The notes beneath the pieces were generated by a model. The model saw only the letters and a list, made by a program, of their open reading frames with translations, was not told where the DNA came from and searched no databases. The translations under genes and the position numbers were made by a program. 10,689 nt of DNA from JAMWCX01 sp964352425 (GTDB lineage: Bacteria > Omnitrophota > Gorgyraeia > 2-01-FULL-45-10), in assembly GCA_964352425.1 (NCBI GenBank), contig CAYGRZ010000050.1, positions 1-10,689 of the forward strand. Direction: 5' to 3'. Of this stretch, positions 5,807 through 10,689 are shown in pieces. Position 1 is the stretch's first letter, and every line of letters starts with the position of its first letter.

Positions 5807-6751
5807 ATGACGAAGACAAGGCCGAGAATAGATCTCAGTAAGATAAAGACGATACCGCTGAACGTGCGCAAATGCAAGGTATCGATAAGCGATTTCGCCA
5901 AAACCGCCAAAAAAGGCGAAAGCTTCAGGAACTTCTACGACAGCCTGCCCCGGATCCTCGCCGCGCAGGATATCAGGGCGCTCGTCGACTCAATAGTGGC
6001 AGCCCATAAGAACAGCAAGATGATCATCCTGATGATGGGTGCGCACGTGATCAAGTGCGGCCTCTCGCCGCTCGTCATAGACCTGATGAAGGCCGGTGTG
6101 ATCAAGGCCGTCGCGCTGAACGGCGCCGGTATTATCCACGATACCGAAATAGCGATGATCGGCCGCACGAGCGAGGACGTCGGCGAAGGCATCCTGAACG
6201 GCTCGTTCGGCATGGCAAAGGAGACAGCCAGCTTCATCAATGAAGCGATCAACCGCGGGCTCGCGAAGGGGCTGGGCATCGGCGAGGCGCTCGGCGCGAA
6301 TATCGTGAAGTCGAAACTCCCGCACAAAGGCTTAAGCATCCTCGCGAACGGTTTTGAGCTCGACGTCCCCGTTACGGCCCACGTCGCGATCGGCACCGAC
6401 ATCATCCACCAGCATCCGTCGGCGAACGGCGAGGCGATCGGCGAAGGGTCGCTGCTCGACTTCAGGAACTTCATCTACAGCGTCTCGCAGCTCGAAGGCG
6501 GCGTCGCGGTCAATTTCGGCTCGGCGGTGATACTTCCGGAGGTATTCTTGAAAGCGCTCACGGTCGCGCGCAACCTTAAATATAATGTCAAGATCTTCAC
6601 GACGGCGAATTTCGATATGATAAGCCAGTACCGGCCTTACCAGAACATCCTTTCGAGGCCGACCTCGATGGGCGGCAAGGGGTATAATATAATCGGCCAC
6701 CACGAGATCATGTTCCCCCTCTTGTACCGGTCGATAATCGAGAAGATATAA
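5807..6751 (+). CDS. Conserved protein of unknown function heading the Kdo/heptose operon (deoxyhypusine-synthase-like?)
   Basis: 314 residues, soluble, no signal peptide or membrane segment. I cannot name it with confidence. The alternating strand/helix pattern suggests a Rossmann-like fold. Motifs that look conserved are MMGAHVIKCGLSPLVIDL (76-93), ALNGAGIIHDTEIAMIG (103-119), AIGTDIIHQHPSANGEAIGE (194-213), GSAVILPEVFLKAL (238-251) and TSMGGKGY (286-293). The 'no-product side chain + NGAG..HD.E' block and the later GSAV segment loosely recall deoxyhypusine/homospermidine synthase proteins (TGG..HD; GGG), which bind NAD. This is inference only. ATG 5807 is chosen because AAGGAG (5794-5799) precedes it; the longer frame from 5762 would start inside the promoter. 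The next gene follows after two bases, so a role in LPS sugar metabolism or its control is plausible. Confidence 0.8.
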   Translation: MTKTRPRIDLSKIKTIPLNVRKCKVSISDFAKTAKKGESFRNFYDSLPRILAAQDIRALVDSIVAAHKNSKMIILMMGAHVIKCGLSPLVIDLMKAGVIKAVALNGAGIIHDTEIAMIGRTSEDVGEGILNGSFGMAKETASFINEAINRGLAKGLGIGEALGANIVKSKLPHKGLSILANGFELDVPVTAHVAIGTDIIHQHPSANGEAIGEGSLLDFRNFIYSVSQLEGGVAVNFGSAVILPEVFLKALTVARNLKYNVKIFTTANFDMISQYRPYQNILSRPTSMGGKGYNIIGHHEIMFPLLYRSIIEKI

Positions 6752-6753
6752 AT

Positions 6754-7746
6754 ATGAATAAAACTCTGGCGCAGTACGGCAGGATAGTGTCGGGCTTTAA
6801 GGACAGGAGCGTGCTGGTCATCGGCGACCTGATACTCGACGAATTCCTCTGGGGCGATGTCACGCGCATCTCTCCCGAAGCGCCCGTCCCCGTCGTGTGG
6901 GTCAAAAAGGAGAGCTTCATGCCGGGCGGGGCCTCGAACGTCGCGAACAACCTGCGGTCCCTCGGAGCCGATGTGCACATCGTCGGCGTGGTAGGCGAAG
7001 ACGAGCGCGGGGCGATACTGAGAGGCGAGCTCGAAGCGAAAGGCATCCATACCGGCGGCGTACTCACCGACGAGTCGAGGCCGACGATCCTGAAGACGCG
7101 CGTCGTCGCGCAGCACCAGCAGGTCGTCAGGATCGATAAGGAAAATACGGAGGCCATGAGCGAGCGAACGATCTCCAGGATGGTCGATTACGTAAAGAGC
7201 GTCATCGACAAGGTCGACGCCGTCATTATAGAGGATTACGGCAAGGGCGTGATAACACCCGCGCTCCTCAAACATGTGGTGCCGCTCGCCAGGAAGCGGG
7301 GCAAGGTCATCTCCGTCGATCCCAAAGAGGAGCATTTCAGATATTACCGCGGCATCAGCGTGATCACGCCGAACAACCACGAGGCGTCGAAGGCGGTCGG
7401 GTTCAAGATAACCGACGAGGTCACGCTGGAGAGGGCCGGCCGGAAGCTCTTGGGCATGCTCGACTGCACAATCGTGTTGATCACGCTGGGGGAGAACGGC
7501 ATGGCGGTCTTCCAGAAGGCGAAGCCGATGAAACAGATACCGACGGTGGCGCAGGAGGTCTTCGATGTATCCGGCGCCGGCGATACGGTCATAGCGAGTT
7601 ATACCCTGTCGCTGGCTTCGGGCGTCGACCCGATCCGCGCGGCGCACATCGCGAACTGCGCGGCCGGCATCGTCGTCGGGAAGGTCGGCATCGCGGTCGT
7701 GACGCCTCAGGAATTACTGGACAGGATAAAAAAAGAACTGACGTAA
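6754..7746 (+). CDS. hldA: D-glycero-beta-D-manno-heptose-7-phosphate kinase (single-domain)
   Basis: Cytoplasmic PfkB/ribokinase-family kinase that phosphorylates D-glycero-D-manno-heptose 7-phosphate at C1 on the way to ADP-heptose for the LPS core. Over its 330 residues it shows GDLILDEFLWGDVTRISPEA near the N-terminus, as in the RfaE kinase domain. GGASN (58-62) follows, then VDPK, ITPNNHEA and the PfkB signature DVSGAGDT with anion hole GAG (274-276) and catalytic base D277. The protein ends after the kinase domain. The nucleotidyltransferase domain fused in E. coli HldE is absent, so a separate HldC-type enzyme and the GmhB phosphatase must be encoded elsewhere. Start ATG lies two bases after the preceding stop, with GAGAAG at 6740-6745 as ribosome binding site. 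A different sugar kinase is less likely given the RfaE-type N-terminus and the neighbours. Confidence 0.92.
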   Translation: MNKTLAQYGRIVSGFKDRSVLVIGDLILDEFLWGDVTRISPEAPVPVVWVKKESFMPGGASNVANNLRSLGADVHIVGVVGEDERGAILRGELEAKGIHTGGVLTDESRPTILKTRVVAQHQQVVRIDKENTEAMSERTISRMVDYVKSVIDKVDAVIIEDYGKGVITPALLKHVVPLARKRGKVISVDPKEEHFRYYRGISVITPNNHEASKAVGFKITDEVTLERAGRKLLGMLDCTIVLITLGENGMAVFQKAKPMKQIPTVAQEVFDVSGAGDTVIASYTLSLASGVDPIRAAHIANCAAGIVVGKVGIAVVTPQELLDRIKKELT

Positions 7747-7761
7747 CCGGGGGGATACACA

Positions 7762-8511
7762 GTGAAGGCAATAGGAGTCATACCGGCGCGCTGGGGCGCG
7801 ACACGGTTCGAAGGCAAGGTCATCGCCAATCTTCTGGGCAAACCCGTTGTCCAGCACGTATGGGAGAACGCGAAGAAAGCGAAAACTCTCGACGAACTGA
7901 TTGTGGCCTGCGATGATGAGCGCATCATGAAAGTAGTCGAAGGTTTTGGCGGCAAGGCCGTGTACACCTCCCCTGAACAGCCCTCGGGCACCGACAGGCT
8001 CGCCGAGGTCGTGAATCCGCTCAATATCGATATCGCCGTCAACATACAGGGCGACGAGCCGCTCGTGAAGCCGATCATGATCGATAACCTCGTTATGGCT
8101 CTCGAGGAAGAGAAAGAAGCGCAGATGGCGACGATCATAAAGAAGGTGGAGGACGATTCCGAGCTTACCAACTCCAACGTCGTCAAGGTCGTCATCGACA
8201 AGAACGGCTACGCGATCTATTTTTCCAGGTACGCGATCCCCTACAACAGGACGTCGGAGGCCGATCCGAAGAAGCGGCCGGTCTATTACAAGCACATAGG
8301 GCTCTACGCCTTCACGAAGGATTTCCTGTTCACGTTCAGGAACCTCCCGCACTCCGCGCTCGAGAACGCCGAGAAGCTCGAACAGCTGCGGGCGCTCGAA
8401 AACGGCTACAAGATAAAGACGGTCGAGACGAAGTTCGATACCATCGGTATCGACAGGCCCGAGGATATCAAGCGGGCCGAGGAAGCGCTTTTGAGGGAAA
8501 GGGAGAAATAG
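7762..8511 (+). CDS. kdsB: 3-deoxy-manno-octulosonate cytidylyltransferase (CMP-Kdo synthetase)
   Basis: Activates Kdo with CTP to CMP-Kdo and pyrophosphate, the donor used by the Kdo transferase WaaA; cytoplasmic. The 249-residue length equals the family norm. Motifs are GVIPARWGATRFEGK (nucleotide-binding loop), SGTDRLAEV (75-83), VNIQGDEPL (93-101; D98 fits the metal-binding aspartate), HIGLYAF and the C-terminal FDTIGIDRPED (D231, second metal ligand). The usual serine of the 'ARxxSTRFPGK' loop is alanine and the proline is glutamate, a mild divergence. Translation begins at GTG 7762; GGGGG at 7749-7754 serves as ribosome binding site, and the first residues match the family start. The stop touches the kdsA start with no spacer. 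Confidence 0.96.
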   Translation: MKAIGVIPARWGATRFEGKVIANLLGKPVVQHVWENAKKAKTLDELIVACDDERIMKVVEGFGGKAVYTSPEQPSGTDRLAEVVNPLNIDIAVNIQGDEPLVKPIMIDNLVMALEEEKEAQMATIIKKVEDDSELTNSNVVKVVIDKNGYAIYFSRYAIPYNRTSEADPKKRPVYYKHIGLYAFTKDFLFTFRNLPHSALENAEKLEQLRALENGYKIKTVETKFDTIGIDRPEDIKRAEEALLREREK

Positions 8512-9336
8512 ATGCACGCGACACGAGAAGTGGTTGTCGGTAACGTGACGGTCGGCGGGGGTAGCCCGCTCGTCCTGATCGCCGGCCCCTGCGTGATCGA
8601 GTCCGAGGCGAGCACGCTGTGCCACGCCAGGATACTGAAGTCGATAGCGAAGAAGGCGGACATGCCGTTCATCTTCAAGGCGAGCTACGACAAGGCGAAC
8701 CGCACATCCATAAAATCATACAGGGGACCCGGTCTCAAGAAGGGCCTGGCCATACTGAAGAAAGTAAAAGAAGACCTGAAGGTCCCGGTCCTCTCCGACG
8801 TGCATTGCAGGGAGGAGATCAGGGAGGCAGCCAAGGTCCTCGACATCATCCAGATACCGGCGTTCCTGTCGCGGCAGACGGATCTCGTGATCGCCGCAGC
8901 CCAGACCGGCAGGGCGGTCAATATAAAGAAGGGGCAGTTCCTCGCGCCCTGGGATATGAAACACGTCGTGAACAAGATCGAGGCGACCAGGAACAGAAAG
9001 ATCCTTCTGACCGAGCGCGGCGTGAGTTTCGGGTACAATACGCTGGTGAGCGATTTCCGGTCGCTCCTTATTATGAGGGAGCTCGGGTATCCGGTGATCT
9101 ACGATGCCACGCATTCCGTCCAGTCGCCCGGAGGCCAGGGGGACAGGTCCGGCGGAGAAAGAAAGTACATACCGTATCTCGCGATGGCCTCGGTCACCTG
9201 CGGCGCGGACGCCGTCTTCATGGAGGTCCACGAGACACCCGACAAGGCGCCGAGCGACGGGCCGAACATGCTTTCGCTGGATGCGCTTGAGAACCTGCTC
9301 ATCAGGCTTAAGAAGATAGAAAGGGCTACGAAATAA
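8512..9336 (+). CDS. kdsA: 3-deoxy-D-manno-octulosonate 8-phosphate synthase, metal-dependent type
   Basis: Condenses phosphoenolpyruvate with arabinose 5-phosphate to Kdo 8-phosphate (TIM-barrel, cytoplasmic). The 274 residues include IAGPCVIESE, FKASYDKANRTS, VLSDVHCREEI, IQIPAFLSRQTDL, NIKKGQFLAPWDM, LTERGVSFGYNTLVSDFRSL and DATHSVQSPGG. The four metal ligands of class II enzymes (Aquifex type) are all present: C27, H201, E238 and D249. Class I enzymes such as that of E. coli have asparagine in place of the cysteine, so this one should need a divalent metal. GGGAGA (8501-8506) inside the end of kdsB is the ribosome binding site, and the ATG directly follows the kdsB stop. The closely related DAHP synthases lack the KANRTS and GQFLAPWD combination. 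Confidence 0.97.
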   Translation: MHATREVVVGNVTVGGGSPLVLIAGPCVIESEASTLCHARILKSIAKKADMPFIFKASYDKANRTSIKSYRGPGLKKGLAILKKVKEDLKVPVLSDVHCREEIREAAKVLDIIQIPAFLSRQTDLVIAAAQTGRAVNIKKGQFLAPWDMKHVVNKIEATRNRKILLTERGVSFGYNTLVSDFRSLLIMRELGYPVIYDATHSVQSPGGQGDRSGGERKYIPYLAMASVTCGADAVFMEVHETPDKAPSDGPNMLSLDALENLLIRLKKIERATK

Positions 9337-10295
9337 TGCCGAAAGCGATCGCCAGAAAAGTCCTCAGGATCGAGCGCGATGCGATCTCAAGTCTCATCAG
9401 GAGGATAGACGATAATTTTGAGAAGGTCATAAAAGCCATCTACAGGATAGAAGGGCGCGTGATAGTCACGGGCATGGGAAAACCCGGGTTCGTCGCCCAG
9501 AAGATATCGGCAACGCTCTCATCTACCGGCACGCCATCCCTGTACCTGCATCCTGCCGAAGCGCTCCATGGCGACCTCGGGAGGGTCACGAAAGATGACC
9601 TGATCCTCGCCTTGTCGAACAGCGGCGAGACCGAAGAGATAGTCAAAATCCTGCCTCTGGTGAAGAAGATAGGCGCGAAGCTCGTGGCGATGACCGGCAA
9701 CCCGCGTTCTACGCTGGCCCGTTTCGCCGACCACTGTATCGACACATCGGTGAAGAGGGAGGCCTGCCCGATGGGGCTGGCGCCGACGACGTCGACGACC
9801 GCGATGCTCGCGATGGGCGACGCGCTCGCGGTGGCACTCCTCGAGAAAAAAGGGTTTAAAGAGAAGGATTTCGCGTTCTACCATCCGGGCGGCATCCTCG
9901 GTAAGAGGCTCCTCCTGACCGTGGAAGATATCATGCGAAAAGGCCCGGCCAGCCCCATAGTAAGGCAGGACGCGAAGATCAAGAAGGTGCTCGTTGCCAT
10001 AACGAGGGCCAGGGCAGGCAGCGCGAGCGTCGTCGACGCGAAGGGGAGGCTCGTCGGGATATTCACCGACGGTGACCTGCGCCGCCATCTCGAGACACAC
10101 CCCAGACTCATCGAATGCGAAGTGCGCCACGTCATGACGAAGAACCCGACGGTTATCACGAAAGACAGGCTTGCGGCAGAGGCGTTCGATATCCTGCGCT
10201 CAAAGCGTATAGACGAATTACCCGTCGTTGACAATAAAAAGCGGCCGGTCGGGCTGCTTGATGTCCAGGATATCCTGAAGGCAGGGCTTGTATGA
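9336..10295 (+). CDS. kdsD: D-arabinose-5-phosphate isomerase (KpsF/GutQ family)
   Basis: Interconverts ribulose 5-phosphate and arabinose 5-phosphate, the first committed supply step for Kdo. At 319 residues it has the family layout: an SIS sugar-isomerase domain (about 30-170) with VTGMGKPGF, LHPAEALHGDLG and ALSNSGETEE, then REACPMGLAPTTSTTAMLAM and YHPGGILGKR, followed by a CBS domain pair (about 195-319; VEDIM and HVMTKNP boundaries). Active-site candidates K49, H78, E101, E142 and H183 keep a constant offset of ten from the K59/H88/E111/E152/H193 set of E. coli KdsD as I remember it. The start overlaps the kdsA stop (TAATG). AAGGG at 9321-9325 may act as ribosome binding site. Within a kdsBADC operon the KdsD role is more likely than GutQ or KpsF. 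Confidence 0.96.
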   Translation: MPKAIARKVLRIERDAISSLIRRIDDNFEKVIKAIYRIEGRVIVTGMGKPGFVAQKISATLSSTGTPSLYLHPAEALHGDLGRVTKDDLILALSNSGETEEIVKILPLVKKIGAKLVAMTGNPRSTLARFADHCIDTSVKREACPMGLAPTTSTTAMLAMGDALAVALLEKKGFKEKDFAFYHPGGILGKRLLLTVEDIMRKGPASPIVRQDAKIKKVLVAITRARAGSASVVDAKGRLVGIFTDGDLRRHLETHPRLIECEVRHVMTKNPTVITKDRLAAEAFDILRSKRIDELPVVDNKKRPVGLLDVQDILKAGLV

Positions 10296-10689
10296 TCAGT
10301 CAGGAGAATCTGGACCGCATAGCGAAGATCAAGCTCCTCATCCTCGATATAGACGGCGTGATGACCGACGGCCACATCATCTACTCCATCTACGGTGACG
10401 AGCTCAAGTTCTTCGACGTCCAGGACGGTTTCGGCATCACCCTTCTTAACAGGGTCGGTATCAAGAGCGTCATCATCACCGCGAAGAAATCCCGCATCGT
10501 GAAGCTGAGGGCCCGCGACATGAAGGTCGCCAGGGCATATCAGGGCTACATAGACAAGGTCAAGGCGTTCAATCATGCGCTCCGCAAGTTCAGGGTCAAG
10601 CCCGAAGAGGTCTGCTTCATCGGCGACGATTTGATAGACCTTCCGGTATTGAAGCGCGTCGGCTTCGCGGTCGCGGTCCCGAACGCGGT
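10292..10689 (+). CDS. kdsC: 3-deoxy-D-manno-octulosonate 8-phosphate phosphatase, 5' part (cut by window edge)
   Basis: HAD-superfamily phosphatase (C0 type, tetrameric) that dephosphorylates Kdo 8-phosphate to Kdo. The first 132 codons are present. Visible are motif I LILDIDGVMTDG (nucleophile and acid/base aspartates), the family segment FFDVQDGFGI, motif II threonine in VIITAKKS, QGYIDKVKAF with the motif III lysine region, and motif IV IGDDLIDLPVL. The usual ITGR loop reads ITAK, a small departure. The start overlaps the kdsD stop (ATGA). The C-terminal end, usually some 30-45 residues more, lies beyond the window. Confidence 0.94.
   Translation, partial: MISQENLDRIAKIKLLILDIDGVMTDGHIIYSIYGDELKFFDVQDGFGITLLNRVGIKSVIITAKKSRIVKLRARDMKVARAYQGYIDKVKAFNHALRKFRVKPEEVCFIGDDLIDLPVLKRVGFAVAVPNA

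Noticed and set aside
6637..7647. 336-codon open frame on the - strand
   Set aside because: It lies entirely opposite hldA and the end of the preceding gene, is rich in Arg/Asp/His as expected of a GC-rich antisense shadow, and has no recognisable domain.
7714..8625. 303-codon open frame on the - strand
   Set aside because: Antisense shadow of kdsB and the start of kdsA, both of which are certain.
1..10689. Defence system, CRISPR array, tRNA, rRNA or intact insertion sequence
   Set aside because: None of the expected signatures (regularly spaced repeats, transposase or nuclease motifs, cloverleaf or rRNA sequence) was found by reading both strands.

Overview
The window is bacterial, gene-dense, GC-rich DNA. 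Every well-supported gene lies on the + strand. It encodes envelope lipopolysaccharide (LPS) biosynthesis, so the source is a diderm (Gram-negative-type) bacterium. The gene content, divergent proteins and GT9 family with a four-cysteine tail remind me of Candidatus Omnitrophota (OP3) or a similar uncultured diderm. That assignment is an impression from memory and was not tested.

Layout. Positions 1-213 are non-coding and contain a perfect 14-bp inverted repeat. Positions 214-4079 hold a tightly overlapping block of three GT9 (heptosyltransferase-like) glycosyltransferases followed by a ZIP-family metal transporter; all junctions are start/stop overlaps. A strong intrinsic terminator at 4089-4119 closes this block. 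Next come a possible small membrane peptide and a divergent YchF-type P-loop protein (4326-5399) that has lost parts of its nucleotide-binding motifs. Positions 5400-5806 are mostly non-coding. They hold a nested palindromic element, a 29-codon remnant resembling the start of a pyridoxamine-phosphate-oxidase-family gene, and a good sigma70-type promoter.

From 5807 a second operon runs off the right edge: an unrecognised conserved protein with faint deoxyhypusine-synthase-like features, hldA (heptose-7-phosphate kinase), kdsB, kdsA, kdsD and the 5' part of kdsC.

How the genes fit together. KdsD makes arabinose 5-phosphate, KdsA condenses it with phosphoenolpyruvate to Kdo 8-phosphate, KdsC removes the phosphate and KdsB activates Kdo as CMP-Kdo. 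This is the complete CMP-Kdo pathway, next to one step of ADP-heptose synthesis (HldA). The upstream GT9 enzymes probably transfer heptose or related sugars to the LPS core.

No defence system, CRISPR array, tRNA, rRNA or intact mobile element was seen. The points most worth a second look are a heptanucleotide tandem repeat inside the 5' end of the third glycosyltransferase (a possible phase-variable switch), the degenerate YchF homologue, the unassigned first gene of the Kdo operon, the two palindromic intergenic elements, and the truncated gene remnant before the Kdo promoter.
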